Shown in pieces: positions 1 through 10,665 of a stretch of DNA of 64,000 nt. The stretch comes from Gammaproteobacteria bacterium. GTDB taxonomy: Bacteria > Pseudomonadota > Gammaproteobacteria > Burkholderiales > Rhodocyclaceae. The stretch's first letter is position 1. The number at the start of each line of letters is the position of its first letter. Location: the NCBI GenBank assembly GCA_018828385.1, contig JAHJVE010000011.1:1-64000 (forward strand), read 5' to 3'. The position numbers and the translations under genes are program-made. Under the pieces are notes generated by a model. The model was not told where the DNA came from and ran no database searches. It worked only from the letters and a program-made list of their open reading frames with translations.

Positions 1-1053
1 AAAGTTGAGCGTGCCGCTGACGGCGTCGTAGTCCGAACCAGCGACGGCGCTGCCGTCTACGGTGGCGTAGTCAACGCTGGACGCGAGGTCCGTGGCGCCC
101 GTCTTGGTCACCGTGAAGGTGATGGTGCCGGCCGCTTCGTCGACAATGAAGTCAGCACCCATGTCGAAGACCGGACGGTCGTCGTTGTCGGTGATGGTGC
201 CGGTGCCCACAACGCCGCCGACGGTCAGGGTGAAGTTCTCCGAAGCTTCATGAACGCTGTCATCGCTGGTCGGAACGCTAACCGTGAAGCTGGTGACGCC
301 AGCTGGCACAGTGATTTGGCCGGTGCTGCTGTTGTAGGCAACACCATCGCTAAAGCTCAAGGCGCTCGTAAAGTCGTCGCCCAACGTAGCGCTGCCAGAG
401 GCCAGGGACAGGTCGTAGCTGGTTGCCGTGCTTGAGACGCCGGAGAGGGTAACGGTAAACACCGCGTCGCTGCCTTCCGGCACGGTGACGCTGTTTACGC
501 CCGCATCGAGCGGATCATCGACACTGGTGACGGAGGGGACGAGCGGAGCTTCGACTCCGGCGAGGACCGGTGCGCCTTCAATAGTCTCTACCAGCCGACC
601 ACGCTCGGTTCCAAACTGATAGGCAAGCGGATCAACGGTTTCAACGATTCTGAGAAATTCGACAAACGTATGACCTTCGTTGCCGCCTTGACCTGGCAGG
701 CCAGCCGCCGGCGCTTCTTCTTCGAGCAGGGAATCAAGATCGCCTCCCGACTGGATGGCCGAGGCGATTTTCTTGAAGCCGTCCGGATTATTGGCAACGG
801 CGCTATCGGTGGCATCCGGCTTGATCGCTGCGGCGACTTCCGCATCTATCCTGGCCGTTTCGCCCGGACGTACATCAAGCTCTCGCCCATCTGCCAGCGT
901 CAGGACCACTTTGGCGCCATCGCCGGCAACCACGCTTTCGCCTTCGCGGATCGAATCTCCGAGCTTCAGGCGGCGGGTATTTCCTGCGCTGTCGCGCGCA
1001 AATGCTTGACCAGAGAGAACGGAAACTTGGGCGACAACTTGGGCTTGAGCCAT
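1..1053 (-). CDS. Giant surface adhesin, N-terminal part (retention module, Calx-beta); truncated by window edge
   Basis: The frame is open from an ATG at 1053 to the left edge, so at least 351 residues are present and the C-terminus is outside. The first ~90 residues (MAQAQVVAQVSVLSG..., then LKLGDSIREGESV and LADGRELDVRPGE) match the retention module found at the N-terminus of LapA-type RTX adhesins, which plugs the outer-membrane TolC-like pore and holds the adhesin on the cell surface. A spacer follows, then a Calx-beta-type repeat ending in TGTITDNDD and the start of another. GGAG lies about 11 nt before the start. The genes immediately upstream encode the matching type I secretion parts, so this is probably the exported substrate. 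Repeat number and calcium-binding C-terminus cannot be seen. Confidence 0.85.
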   Translation of the reverse strand, partial: MAQAQVVAQVSVLSGQAFARDSAGNTRRLKLGDSIREGESVVAGDGAKVVLTLADGRELDVRPGETARIDAEVAAAIKPDATDSAVANNPDGFKKIASAIQSGGDLDSLLEEEAPAAGLPGQGGNEGHTFVEFLRIVETVDPLAYQFGTERGRLVETIEGAPVLAGVEAPLVPSVTSVDDPLDAGVNSVTVPEGSDAVFTVTLSGVSSTATSYDLSLASGSATLGDDFTSALSFSDGVAYNSSTGQITVPAGVTSFTVSVPTSDDSVHEASENFTLTVGGVVGTGTITDNDDRPVFDMGADFIVDEAAGTITFTVTKTGATDLASSVDYATVDGSAVAGSDYDAVSGTLNF

Positions 1054-1225
1054 GGCAATACTCCAGACACTATTAGCAATATCAAAAGTGTAAGAGTATC
1101 AACGTCGGCTAGCTATTGAACCAAAGTACAGTATCGCCACAAATCGTGAGTTATTTCACGCCAGATGGCCATTTCCAAGGCTTTCGCAGAGACGGAAACG
1201 GGAAATCCTTGCATTCCAGAAATTT

Positions 1226-1263
1226 CAAATTTGGCAAATATTTCGGGTTGACCGTGGGAATCG
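1226..1263 (+). repeat. Dispersed T-tract/GGTTGACCGT motif, copy 1
   Basis: The copy lies in the 259-bp gap between the adhesin start and the LuxR-type gene. It has T/A tracts around a GGC, then GGGTTGACCGTGGGAATCG. It aligns without gaps to the copy at 34192. No other element is obvious in this gap. Confidence 0.8.
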
Positions 1264-1312
1264 ACGCTTCGGGCCACCAAGGCGGTGCGCCAACGTCTTG
1301 ACACTTGGCCGC

Positions 1313-1924
1313 CTAAAGCTTGACGCCGTTGATGCGCAGGGAAAGCTGGAGACGGTCGCGCACGCCAAGTTTTTCGAAAATCGCCGACAAATGCGCCTTG
1401 ACCGTTCTTTCGGTAATCGCCAGCCGGTCAGCGATTTCTCTGTTGCTGGCGCCGCCGGCGACGAGCTTCGCGACTTGCGACTCGCGCTCGGAGAGAAGGG
1501 CTGACCAGGTATCCTCCGTGACTTCGGCACGCACCTCGATAGCCCGGGAAGTGCTGCCGACCAGTCGTTGCAACAGGGACTGACCGATCCACAGGCCGCC
1601 GTTTTGAACGACCAACGCTACCTGCCGCAACACCTCGGGCGCCGCGTAAGTATTGCAGCAACCGGAAGCGCCCAGGGCAAAGGCGTCGGCGATGATCGCA
1701 TCGTCCGGCTCGTCGGCCAGGACGACGACGATCTGCGACGGCGAAATCGTCAAGGCGCCCAATATCGACGCCAGATTTTCCTCCGGTCGGCAACGGCACC
1801 AGAGGACCCCCTTGCCAGCAGGCAGTTGCGCCGCCTCGCGGCGCACCACCTGAGCCTGCGGAAAGGCCTCGAGCCACGATGGCAGGGCCTGTACGTCACG
1901 ATCAACATAGAAATGAACCATCAA
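1313..1924 (-). CDS. LuxR-type transcriptional regulator with receiver-like N-terminus
   Basis: The protein has 203 residues. The C-terminal ~60 residues form a LuxR/FixJ helix-turn-helix (LSERESQVAKLVAGG, then SNREIADRLAITERTVKAHL). The N-terminal ~120 residues resemble a response-regulator receiver fold (strand VVVLADEPDDA, GASGCCNTYA), but I see no clear acidic pocket or phospho-acceptor aspartate, so it may be phosphorylation-independent. Its ATG overlaps the stop of the HlyD-like adaptor gene by 4 nt (ATGA), so it is co-transcribed with the secretion genes and sits directly before the adhesin. It probably controls adhesin production or biofilm behaviour; that role is inferred from position. 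Confidence 0.8.
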   Translation of the reverse strand: MMVHFYVDRDVQALPSWLEAFPQAQVVRREAAQLPAGKGVLWCRCRPEENLASILGALTISPSQIVVVLADEPDDAIIADAFALGASGCCNTYAAPEVLRQVALVVQNGGLWIGQSLLQRLVGSTSRAIEVRAEVTEDTWSALLSERESQVAKLVAGGASNREIADRLAITERTVKAHLSAIFEKLGVRDRLQLSLRINGVKL

Positions 1925-3336
1925 CGCTCCGTCAGCGCCACGCTCTTGGCCCGCAGGACCGGCTTGAGCAGATAGGCGAGAACACTCTTCTTGCCGGTCA
2001 GGATGTCGACCTCGGCGATCATGCCGGGAATGATCGGCAGGTTGGCATCGCCGAAACCGGGCTTGCTGGTGCGCACCCGCACCGTGTAGAAGGCATTGCC
2101 CTTTTCATCCATGACCGTATCGGCGCCGATGTGTTCGAGCGTGCCATCCAGGCCGCCGTAGATTGAAAAATCATAGGCAGTGAATTTGACGATGACCGGC
2201 TGCCCCGGTCGCAGGAAGGCGATGTCCCGCGGCAAGACGCGTGCTTCGAGGAGCAGGGTGTCTTCGAGGGGAACGATCTCGATCATGTCCTTGCCCGGCT
2301 GGATGACGCCACCGACGGTATTGACCAGCAGACGCTTGACCGTGCCCTTGACCGGCGAGCGTATCGACGACTGCTTGACGCGATCCGACAGGGCCACACT
2401 GCCCTCGGCCAGGCTGTTCAGCTTGGACATGACTTCGGAAAGCTCCTTGCTGGCGTCGTTGCGAAAGGTCAGCTCGACCTCCTCGATCTTGCGTTGCGCC
2501 TCGTTGATCGAGGCCTGAACCCGGGAAATCTGGGCCGAAGCCATGTCGCGCTCGCCGCGATAACGCGAGACATCGCGCTCCAGACGCAGCAACTCGACTT
2601 CGGAAACCGCCCCCGAATTGATCAGGGGACGCGTCACCGAAAGCTCTTTCGACGTCAGTTCGTAACCTTGCGCAGCCTGCGCCCGTTTCGCCTGCGCCTC
2701 GTTCAGTTCCTGATGGCGCTGATTGAGCTGCTGGCGGGCAATCGAAACCGCCGCCGTCAGTTCGTCGTTTCTCGCCTCGTAAAACTGGCGCTCCTGGGCG
2801 ACGATGGAGGGATCCTCCTTCATGACCTCGGGCGGCGGAACAAATGGTTTTCCTTCCGAAATGGCGCGCAGGCGGGCCGCTCTGGCCACCAAGCCGAGAT
2901 ATTGAGCCTGGTTTTCCTTCACTGAAGAAACGAAACGGGTTTCATCGATCTTGATCAGCAACTGCTCGGGTTGAACGATCTCGCCTTCGCGCACGAGGAT
3001 TTCGGAAACCAGGCCGCCGTCGATGCTTTGCAGGATCTGGACCTGCCGGGACGGAATGACCTTGCCCTCGCCTCGTGTCACCTCATCGAGTTGGGCAACA
3101 GCTGCCCACACGACAAAGACGGCAAAAACAATGCCAATCGAGCGCAAGAGTACGCGGGCCCGCAACGGCTCTTGACGCAGCATGGCCAGATCGGCATCGG
3201 TGGCGAAATCGACGACTTCGACCTCCTCCCGGCTCGGCAGGCGGCCAAGGATGCGCTCGACGTAGGGCATCGCCTTCTGGGCAACGCGCTCCAGCCAGGC
3301 ATGCGTCGCCGCAAAGATCGCTTTCAGGCGGTTCAT
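1921..3336 (-). CDS. Type I secretion membrane-fusion (HlyD/LapC-like) adaptor
   Basis: This 471-residue periplasmic adaptor links the inner-membrane ABC exporter to an outer-membrane TolC-type channel. One transmembrane helix lies near residues 60-80 (IGIVFAVFVVWAAVAQ), followed by a lipoyl-like half (GEGKVIPSRQVQILQS), a long coiled-coil hairpin of Gln/Glu/Arg-rich helices, the second lipoyl half (IRSPVKGTVKRLLVNTVGG) and a beta-barrel end. The length is normal for the family. It overlaps the ABC exporter gene upstream by 4 nt and the LuxR-type gene downstream by 4 nt, giving one tight operon. The outer-membrane channel gene is not in the window. Confidence 0.92.
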   Translation of the reverse strand: MNRLKAIFAATHAWLERVAQKAMPYVERILGRLPSREEVEVVDFATDADLAMLRQEPLRARVLLRSIGIVFAVFVVWAAVAQLDEVTRGEGKVIPSRQVQILQSIDGGLVSEILVREGEIVQPEQLLIKIDETRFVSSVKENQAQYLGLVARAARLRAISEGKPFVPPPEVMKEDPSIVAQERQFYEARNDELTAAVSIARQQLNQRHQELNEAQAKRAQAAQGYELTSKELSVTRPLINSGAVSEVELLRLERDVSRYRGERDMASAQISRVQASINEAQRKIEEVELTFRNDASKELSEVMSKLNSLAEGSVALSDRVKQSSIRSPVKGTVKRLLVNTVGGVIQPGKDMIEIVPLEDTLLLEARVLPRDIAFLRPGQPVIVKFTAYDFSIYGGLDGTLEHIGADTVMDEKGNAFYTVRVRTSKPGFGDANLPIIPGMIAEVDILTGKKSVLAYLLKPVLRAKSVALTER

Positions 3337-5510
3337 GACGCCCTCCCGATCCGCCCGCTCTGCAAGGCCTGAATCACCTGATCACGCGGCCCATCGGCCA
3401 CGATGCGACCATCGTCGACGACAAGGACCCGCGTCGCGAGGTCAAGTAAGCTGTTGCGATGGGTCACGATGAGCACCGTCTTGTGCGCCGCCATGACCCG
3501 GAGACGCTCCTTGAACTGCTGTTCGGAGGAAAAATCCATCGCGCTGGTCGGTTCGTCGAGCAGCAGGATGGGCGGATCCATGAGGAAGGCCCGGGCAATC
3601 GCCACACCCTGGCGCTGGCCGCCGGACAGCGAATCGCCCCGCTCGCCGATCATCATGTCGAAACCGTCGGGGTGACGATTGACGAATTCGGTCAGGCCGC
3701 CGGCTTCGGCAGCGGCCACAATGGTGGCGTCGTCGGCATAAGGTGCACCGATCGCGATGTTGTCGCGCAGGGTTCCGTAGAACAGGGTGACATCCTGCGC
3801 CACATAGCCAATGTTGCGCCGCAGGTCGGCCGGGTCGAGCTGGCGCAGGTCGACACCGTCGATGCTGACGGCACCGCCGGTTGGCTGGTACAAGCCGAGC
3901 AACAGCTTCTGCAAGGTCGTTTTTCCGGAACCGATGCGGCCAATCACCACGACCTTTTCACCTTCGTTGATCCGACAATTCAGCCCCTTCAGTGCGGCAA
4001 CCTGACAATTCGGATAACTGAACTGAACATCGCGGAATTCGATATTGCCCTTGAGTTCCGGGCGATGCACAAAATTGGCATCGACCGGCCGCTCAACCGG
4101 GTTCTGCATGATCTGCTCAAGCGAGGTCAGCGCCACCTTGGCATTGTGATACTGCATGAGCAATCCAACCATTTGCCCGAGCGGGGCAACCGCACGCGAG
4201 GTCAGCATGGTGCAGGCAATCAGGCCGCCCATGCTGAGCTTTCCGTCAGCGATCAGGTACACGCCGCCAATCACGACCGCAACATTGACGATCTGCTGGA
4301 TTTCCATTGCCCCGTTGGTCGCCGCGGCGGAAAGAAAACGCATCTGGTTGTTGACCCCGGCGACGAAGGAAACCGTCTTTTCCCACTTCGCCTGCATCAG
4401 CCCTTCCGCCCCTTGCGTCTTGATAGTTTCCAGCGCCGTCAGGCTTTCAACCAGGGTCGCGTTGCGCAGCGCACCAGCCCGATAGGTCGACTCCGAGAGT
4501 GCGTGCATCTTGTGCTGCAGCACGTAGGCATAAATCACCACAGCCACGATGGCCAGCAAGACCGGGATGATCAGTTGCCAGGCGATAAGCGCGATGACCA
4601 GGACAAAAAGCAGGGCAAACGGCAGATCGATAAAAGCCGTGACGGAAGCCGATGTGATGAAATCACGAACCGACTCAAAAGAGCGCAGATTCGAGGCAAA
4701 CGCACCAACTGCAGCCGGCCGTGCCTCCATACGCACCCCCAGCACGCGCTCCATGATGGCGGCCGACAATTTCATGTCGATGCGAGCGCCGGCCAGATCG
4801 ATAAAATATCCGCGCAGGGAGCGCAGCGCCATGTCGACACCGATGATGAGCACGACGCCCAGAGCGAGAACCCACAGCGTCTCCATCGCCCGGTTGGGAA
4901 CGACGCGATCATAGACATTCATTGTGAACAACGGCATGGCCAATGCCATCACGTTGATCAGCAGGGCCGCACCGAGAACATCGCGGTAGACCGGCATCTG
5001 CTCGGCCAATGCCCCCCAGAACCAGTGACGCAGCTTGACATCGCCAACCTGCGGCGTGCGGCTGTCGAAGCGGAAATGCGGCCGGGCAAAAATCGCGATG
5101 CCGGTGTAGCGCAGCGCCAGGTCGCTCCGTGCCATCTGGTGGGAACCCTGCCCCGTATCCGGAAACAGCAGGCGGGCAGTCTGGCCGGACTCATCCCAAC
5201 CGAGCAGGACGCAGGCTTCATCACCGTTGAGCAGCAGAACGGCCGGCAGCAACACATCATCGATACGATCCAGCGAGCGCTTGACCACCTTGGCCGACAA
5301 TCCGGCACGACTGGCCGCACGTCCGAACAAGGATGGCGTCAGCGAACCCTTTTCCAGGGGCAGCCCCGCAACCAGTGCCGCGCGCGTACTCGGACGACCA
5401 TGGATACGGGTCAACTCGACCAGGCAGTCGAGTAAAGGATCATGGTGCAGGAGATCTTCCCGCACACCTGAATTGCCGACACCGACAGAACCGCTTGCAA
5501 CCTCGCTCAT
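3333..5510 (-). CDS. Type I secretion ABC exporter, permease/ATPase (LapB-like)
   Basis: The protein has 725 residues. The N-terminal ~130 residues form a C39-like domain without the catalytic Cys setting of a bacteriocin-processing peptidase, as is usual for LapB-type adhesin exporters. A six-helix ABC membrane domain follows. The ATPase has Walker A GRIGSGKTT, the signature LSGGQRQGVAIARA and Walker B ILLLDEPTSAMD. The operon continues without gaps into the adaptor gene. Expected substrate: the adhesin at 1-1053. Confidence 0.93.
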   Translation of the reverse strand: MSEVASGSVGVGNSGVREDLLHHDPLLDCLVELTRIHGRPSTRAALVAGLPLEKGSLTPSLFGRAASRAGLSAKVVKRSLDRIDDVLLPAVLLLNGDEACVLLGWDESGQTARLLFPDTGQGSHQMARSDLALRYTGIAIFARPHFRFDSRTPQVGDVKLRHWFWGALAEQMPVYRDVLGAALLINVMALAMPLFTMNVYDRVVPNRAMETLWVLALGVVLIIGVDMALRSLRGYFIDLAGARIDMKLSAAIMERVLGVRMEARPAAVGAFASNLRSFESVRDFITSASVTAFIDLPFALLFVLVIALIAWQLIIPVLLAIVAVVIYAYVLQHKMHALSESTYRAGALRNATLVESLTALETIKTQGAEGLMQAKWEKTVSFVAGVNNQMRFLSAAATNGAMEIQQIVNVAVVIGGVYLIADGKLSMGGLIACTMLTSRAVAPLGQMVGLLMQYHNAKVALTSLEQIMQNPVERPVDANFVHRPELKGNIEFRDVQFSYPNCQVAALKGLNCRINEGEKVVVIGRIGSGKTTLQKLLLGLYQPTGGAVSIDGVDLRQLDPADLRRNIGYVAQDVTLFYGTLRDNIAIGAPYADDATIVAAAEAGGLTEFVNRHPDGFDMMIGERGDSLSGGQRQGVAIARAFLMDPPILLLDEPTSAMDFSSEQQFKERLRVMAAHKTVLIVTHRNSLLDLATRVLVVDDGRIVADGPRDQVIQALQSGRIGRAS

Positions 5511-5573
5511 GCCCCTCCCTGAATTCTTTTGTAAATTCTAACTTGGCTTGAAATTTACAAATCAAAGAAATGT

Positions 5574-5598
5574 AAAAAAGGCGGCCGCAGCCGCCTTT
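5574..5598 (-). terminator. Intrinsic terminator after hppA
   Basis: A perfect 9-bp GC-rich stem (5577-5585 with 5590-5598, loop CGCA) reads on the minus strand into a run of six T. It lies just past the hppA stop and ends the leftward exbB-to-hppA run. Confidence 0.8.
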
Positions 5599-5616
5599 GC
5601 AAAACAATATCGCAAA

Positions 5617-7683
5617 TCAGGCAATCAGCGGAACAATCAACAAGGCAACCAGGTTGATGATCTTGATCAGCGGGTTAACTGCTGGCCCGGCCGTGTCCTT
5701 ATACGGGTCGCCGACCGTATCGCCAGTCACCGCAGCCTTGTGGGCCTCCGACCCCTTGCCGCCGAAGTGACCGTCCTCGATATATTTCTTGGCGTTGTCC
5801 CAGGCACCGCCGCCCGTGGTCATCGAAATGGCCACGAACAGACCGGTCACGATGGTGCCAACCAGCAGACCGCCGAGCGCCACCGGCCCCAGAAGCAGGC
5901 CGACGACGATAGGAACGGCTACGGGCAGGATCGACGGAATCATCATTTCCTTGATCGCCGCCACGGTCAGCATATCGACGGCGCGCGAATAATCCGGCTT
6001 CGCCGTGCCTTCCATGATCCCCGGAATTTCCTTGAACTGGCGACGAACTTCGACAACCACCGCTCCGGCCGAACGGCCAACCGCTTCCATGGCCATGGCG
6101 CCAAACAGGAAGGGAATCAGGCCGCCGATGAAGAGACCGATGATGACCAGGTGGTTCGACAGGTCGAAAGTGAAGACCTTGCCCGATACGGCTTCCAAGC
6201 CATGGGTGTAGTCAGCGAAGAGCACCAGAGCAGCCAGGCCGGCAGAGCCAATGGCGTAGCCCTTGGTTACGGCCTTGGTCGTGTTGCCGACCGCATCGAG
6301 CGGATCGGTTACGTTGCGCACTTCCTTCGGCAATTCGGCCATTTCGGCAATACCACCGGCGTTGTCGGTGATCGGCCCGTAGGCATCAAGCGCCACGACG
6401 ATACCGGCCATTGATAGCATCGATGTGGCCGCGATGGCGATGCCGAACAGGCCACCCATGGCAAAGGCCGCATAGATCGCCGCACAGACGGAGAGCACCG
6501 GCCATGCGGTCGCCTTCATCGAGACACCGATCCCGGCGATGATGTTGGTGGCGTGGCCGGTCTGACAAGCAGCGGCAACGTGTTTCACCGGCGCGTAGTC
6601 AGTACCGGTGTAATACTCGGTGATCCAGACCAGCGCAGCGGTCAGCACCAAGCCGACCACGGAGCAGCCGAACATGGTCATGGTGTTGATCACGCTACCG
6701 TCGGGCAGCGTGGCGCCGGCGCCGATCAGCCAGGAAGTCACCGGGTAATAAAAGACCAGGGCCAGCACGCCGGCGACGATCAGACCGCGATAGAGCGCTG
6801 CCATGATCTTGCCGCCTTCGGTAGCCTTGACGAAATAGCAACCAACGATGGAGGCGATGATCGACACCGCGCCCAGCGCCAGCGGATAAAGCACCAGGTT
6901 TTCGCCCAAACCCGTTGCCGTCTTGATGATCAGCGCGGCCAGGACCATGGTTGCCACCACGGTCACGACATAGGTTTCGAACAGGTCAGCAGCCATGCCG
7001 GCACAGTCGCCAACGTTGTCACCGACGTTGTCGGCGATCACCGCCGGGTTGCGTGGGTCATCCTCGGGAATACCGGCCTCGACCTTGCCTACCAGGTCGG
7101 CGCCAACGTCAGCCCCCTTGGTGAAGATGCCGCCACCCAGACGGGCGAAGATCGAAATCAGCGAGGAGCCGAAGGCCAGGCCAACCAGCGGTTCGATGAC
7201 ATGGTGCAAGTCGGCGCCGGCGCCATTGGCCGACTTGAGGAAAGCAAAGTAACCGGCGACACCAAGCAACCCGAGCCCGACCACCAGCATGCCGGTAATC
7301 GCCCCACCCTTGAAGGCCACATCAAGCGCAGCCGAAATGCCGCTGCGCGCCGCTTCGGCCGTGCGCACGTTGGCGCGCACCGAAACATTCATGCCGATAA
7401 AGCCTGCGGCACCGGAAAGCACGGCGCCGATCAGGAAACCGAAGGCGGTCAGCCAGCCCAGCTTGGGAATGATGCCAATCACCAGGAAGAGAACAATACC
7501 GACCATAGCAATGGTTTTGTACTGTCGGCTGAGGTATGCCTCCGCGCCTTCCTGAATTGCCTTGGCAATCTCTTTCATGCGCTCGTTGCCGGCCGGCAAC
7601 GCGAGGATCTGCTGACTGGAAATCCAGCCGTACAACACTGCTAGAACGGCGCACCCAAGCGCCAACCACAACGGTGTAGACAT
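5617..7683 (-). CDS. hppA: Membrane-bound proton-translocating pyrophosphatase, K+-independent type
   Basis: This 688-residue polytopic pump hydrolyses cytoplasmic PPi and exports H+. The PPi-binding motifs are intact ([19 protein letters not shown], then [19 protein letters not shown]). Residue 470 is Lys in [15 protein letters not shown]+-dependent members have Ala there, so this is the K+-independent class. The gene follows pfp by about 25 nt in the same direction, placing a PPi-consuming pump beside a PPi-linked glycolytic enzyme. A strong terminator closes the unit. Confidence 0.96.
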   Translation of the reverse strand: MSTPLWLALGCAVLAVLYGWISSQQILALPAGNERMKEIAKAIQEGAEAYLSRQYKTIAMVGIVLFLVIGIIPKLGWLTAFGFLIGAVLSGAAGFIGMNVSVRANVRTAEAARSGISAALDVAFKGGAITGMLVVGLGLLGVAGYFAFLKSANGAGADLHHVIEPLVGLAFGSSLISIFARLGGGIFTKGADVGADLVGKVEAGIPEDDPRNPAVIADNVGDNVGDCAGMAADLFETYVVTVVATMVLAALIIKTATGLGENLVLYPLALGAVSIIASIVGCYFVKATEGGKIMAALYRGLIVAGVLALVFYYPVTSWLIGAGATLPDGSVINTMTMFGCSVVGLVLTAALVWITEYYTGTDYAPVKHVAAACQTGHATNIIAGIGVSMKATAWPVLSVCAAIYAAFAMGGLFGIAIAATSMLSMAGIVVALDAYGPITDNAGGIAEMAELPKEVRNVTDPLDAVGNTTKAVTKGYAIGSAGLAALVLFADYTHGLEAVSGKVFTFDLSNHLVIIGLFIGGLIPFLFGAMAMEAVGRSAGAVVVEVRRQFKEIPGIMEGTAKPDYSRAVDMLTVAAIKEMMIPSILPVAVPIVVGLLLGPVALGGLLVGTIVTGLFVAISMTTGGGAWDNAKKYIEDGHFGGKGSEAHKAAVTGDTVGDPYKDTAGPAVNPLIKIINLVALLIVPLIA

Positions 7684-7708
7684 ACACTCCCTCCCTAGAT
7701 TGATGGAA

Positions 7709-8962
7709 CTACACGTTGAACGCCCCCAGCTTTCTAGTAATGGAAACGTTCTTCAAACGCACATAATCGGGGAGCCCCTTGCGGTACGGCGGCGGCTCCT
7801 CGCCTTCGATCAGCGGTTGCAGGTAGGCACGGCAGGCATCGGTGATGTGAAATCCATCAGCCGAAATGAATTCGGGAGGCATCTTGCGTTCGACATTGGC
7901 GATGTCCTTGAGTGGCGCATCGCCGATTTCCCAGCGATACGGGGCGTCGGCCAGGCGATTGATGGTCGCCATTACGGCGTTTTTGCCCTGCAAAGCGAGG
8001 TCGACCGCAGCAACGCCCAGCGCGTGCGCCTGCTCGAGGTCGGTACGCGATGCCAGGTGGCGGGCCGAACGTTGCAGGTAGTCAGCCAGCGCCCAGTGGT
8101 ATTTGTAGCCGAGCTTGTCCTTGATCAACTGGGCAACCATCTGGCCGACACCGCCCAGCTGGGAATGCCCGAAAGCATCCTTGCTGCCGGACTCGGCGAT
8201 CAGCTTGCCGGATGCATCGGATAAGCCTTCGGACACGGCCACCGTGCAATAACCGTACTGCCTGACGCACTCGTCGGCACGCGCCAAAAAGCGCTCAGGA
8301 TCAAACGGCACTTCGGGAAAAAGCAGGATGTGGGGCGGCTCGCCGGCCATCTCCGATGCCAGGCCACAGGCGGCAGTAATCCAGCCGGCGTGGCGGCCCA
8401 TGACTTCAAGCACGAAAATCTTGGTCGACGTCCGCGCCATTGAGGCGACGTCGTAACCGGCCTCGCGGATTGAGGTCGCGACATACTTGGCAACCGAACC
8501 GAATCCGGGGCAGCAATCGGTATGCGGCAGATCGTTGTCCACCGTTTTCGGCACGCCGACGCAAACGACGGGGTAGCCCATTTTTTCAGCGATCTGCGAC
8601 ACCTTCCAGGCGGTATCCATGGAATCGTTGCCGCCGTTGTAGAAGAAGTAGCCGATGTCGTGCGCCTTGAACACCTCGATCAGGCGTTCGTACTGGGCGC
8701 GATGCTGTTCTAGACTTTTGAGCTTGTAGCGACAGGAACCGAAGGCGCCACCGGGCGTATGGCGCAGGCGGGCAATCGCTTCGTCGGATTCGAGACTGGT
8801 GTCGATGAGGTCTTCGGTCAGGGCGCCGATGATGCCGTCGCGCCCGGCGTAGACTTTCCCGATCTTGTCGGGATGCCGACGTGCTTCCTGAATCAGGCCG
8901 CACGCCGTCGCATTGATCACGGCGGTAACGCCCCCTGACTGTGCGTAGAAGGCGTTTTTCAC
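7709..8962 (-). CDS. pfp: Pyrophosphate-dependent 6-phosphofructokinase
   Basis: The 417-residue protein interconverts fructose-6-phosphate plus PPi and fructose-1,6-bisphosphate plus Pi. The family motifs PKTVDND (catalytic Asp) and MGRHAGW are present. The nucleotide-site motif reads [10 protein letters not shown], where ATP-using enzymes have GGDGS; the Asn/Asp after GG is typical of PPi-dependent members. It starts 13 nt after adk and ends about 25 nt before hppA, so adk, pfp and hppA appear co-transcribed and all touch energy-rich phosphate balance. Confidence 0.93.
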   Translation of the reverse strand: MKNAFYAQSGGVTAVINATACGLIQEARRHPDKIGKVYAGRDGIIGALTEDLIDTSLESDEAIARLRHTPGGAFGSCRYKLKSLEQHRAQYERLIEVFKAHDIGYFFYNGGNDSMDTAWKVSQIAEKMGYPVVCVGVPKTVDNDLPHTDCCPGFGSVAKYVATSIREAGYDVASMARTSTKIFVLEVMGRHAGWITAACGLASEMAGEPPHILLFPEVPFDPERFLARADECVRQYGYCTVAVSEGLSDASGKLIAESGSKDAFGHSQLGGVGQMVAQLIKDKLGYKYHWALADYLQRSARHLASRTDLEQAHALGVAAVDLALQGKNAVMATINRLADAPYRWEIGDAPLKDIANVERKMPPEFISADGFHITDACRAYLQPLIEGEEPPPYRKGLPDYVRLKNVSITRKLGAFNV

Positions 8963-8975
8963 CGTTGTTGCCTTC

Positions 8976-9689
<714 letters not shown>

Positions 9690-9703
9690 CTAGAGGCGGA
9701 AAA

Positions 9704-10489
9704 TTACTCGCTATTTCCGGGACGGTCAAACAGTTTGCGCATCCGCTCTGCATCTTCGGGCGTGTCGACACCAGGCGCCGGCGCTGCATCGATCAGCGTC
9801 AGGCTGATGCGGTAACCGTGCCACAACGCACGCAATTGTTCGAGCGATTCGAAGTGTTCGGTGGGTGCTACGGTCAACCCGGAAAACGCCTTCAAAAACG
9901 AAGCGCGGTAGGCGTACAGGCCGACGTGACGATAGGCCGGAAAATTGGCCGGCAGTGTTTCGCCACCGGCCTCCTTGGCAAAATGATCGCGCGCATAGGG
10001 AATCGGCGCGCGGGAAAAATACGCCGCGTCGCCATCGGCCCGGCAGACCACCTTGACCACGTTCGGATTGAAGAAATCGGCCGGATCGGTGATCGGGTGC
10101 GCGACGGTGGCGATATCGGCGCCGGACGCCGCCAGCTGACGCGCCGTCTGCAGGATGACCTCGGGCTCGATCAGCGGTTCGTCGCCCTGGACATTGACGA
10201 TGATGGTGTCACCACCCCAGCCGCGCTGTTCGACAACTTCGGCCAGGCGGTCGGTACCGGTCGGATGGTCGCTGCGCGTCATGAGCGCGGCGACTTCATG
10301 CGCCTCGGCAGCAGCCCAGACATCGGCATGATCGGTCGCCACCCAGATTTCCTCGGCGCCCGACAGGCGCGCCCGCTCGGCCACCCGGACGACCATCGGC
10401 TTGCCGCCCAGATCGAGCAGCGGCTTGCCGGGCAGGCGTGTCGACGCAAAGCGCGCCGGGATGACGACCTTGAAGGCGAGGCCGGACAT
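9704..10489 (-). CDS. kdsB: 3-deoxy-manno-octulosonate cytidylyltransferase (CMP-KDO synthetase)
   Basis: The 261-residue enzyme activates KDO with CTP for lipopolysaccharide core synthesis. Motifs: [15 protein letters not shown] near the N-terminus, [10 protein letters not shown], and HVGLYAYR. I choose the ATG at 10489 rather than an upstream start because the family begins at [16 protein letters not shown] and this ATG overlaps the stop of the trm112-like gene (TAATG). A copy of the dispersed motif (9863-9900) encodes part of a variable loop ([14 protein letters not shown]) without changing the usual length. Confidence 0.96.
   Translation of the reverse strand: MSGLAFKVVIPARFASTRLPGKPLLDLGGKPMVVRVAERARLSGAEEIWVATDHADVWAAAEAHEVAALMTRSDHPTGTDRLAEVVEQRGWGGDTIIVNVQGDEPLIEPEVILQTARQLAASGADIATVAHPITDPADFFNPNVVKVVCRADGDAAYFSRAPIPYARDHFAKEAGGETLPANFPAYRHVGLYAYRASFLKAFSGLTVAPTEHFESLEQLRALWHGYRISLTLIDAAPAPGVDTPEDAERMRKLFDRPGNSE
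9863..9900 (-). repeat. Dispersed motif copy 2, inside kdsB
   Basis: On the minus strand it reads a T-tract, a GAAGGCG block replacing GGCC, TTTTCC and then GGGTTGACCGTAGCACCC. It is one base longer than the consensus between tract and core, and lies in frame within kdsB. Confidence 0.7.
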
Positions 10490-10665
10490 TACTGCCCGTC
10501 CGCGTTGAGTTGGCGCGCTTCGTCCTCGAGCATGATGGGGATGTCGTCGCGGATCGGGAAGGCCAGTTTGCACGGTTTGCAGACCAATTCCTTCTCAACC
10601 TTGCGGAGTTCGAGATTGCCCTTGCAAATCGGGCAGACGAGAATATCAAGCAGCCTGGCGTCCAT
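10489..10665 (-). CDS. Trm112-family small zinc-ribbon protein (YcaR-like)
   Basis: This small gene encodes 58 residues ([20 protein letters not shown]..., then [19 protein letters not shown]). Two Cys pairs (CPIC and CKPC) make a zinc ribbon as in the Trm112/YcaR family. It overlaps the end of lpxK by 20 nt and the kdsB ATG by one base (TAATG). The position between lpxK and kdsB is the usual one for ycaR in proteobacteria. Its role is not firmly known; eukaryotic Trm112 activates methyltransferases. Confidence 0.92.
   Translation of the reverse strand: MDARLLDILVCPICKGNLELRKVEKELVCKPCKLAFPIRDDIPIMLEDEARQLNADGQ

Noticed and set aside
3459..5435. A 658-codon frame opposite the type I ABC exporter
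   Set aside because: Same-strand evidence (Walker motifs, operon overlaps) supports the minus-strand gene; the antisense translation is Gln/His/Arg-rich noise.
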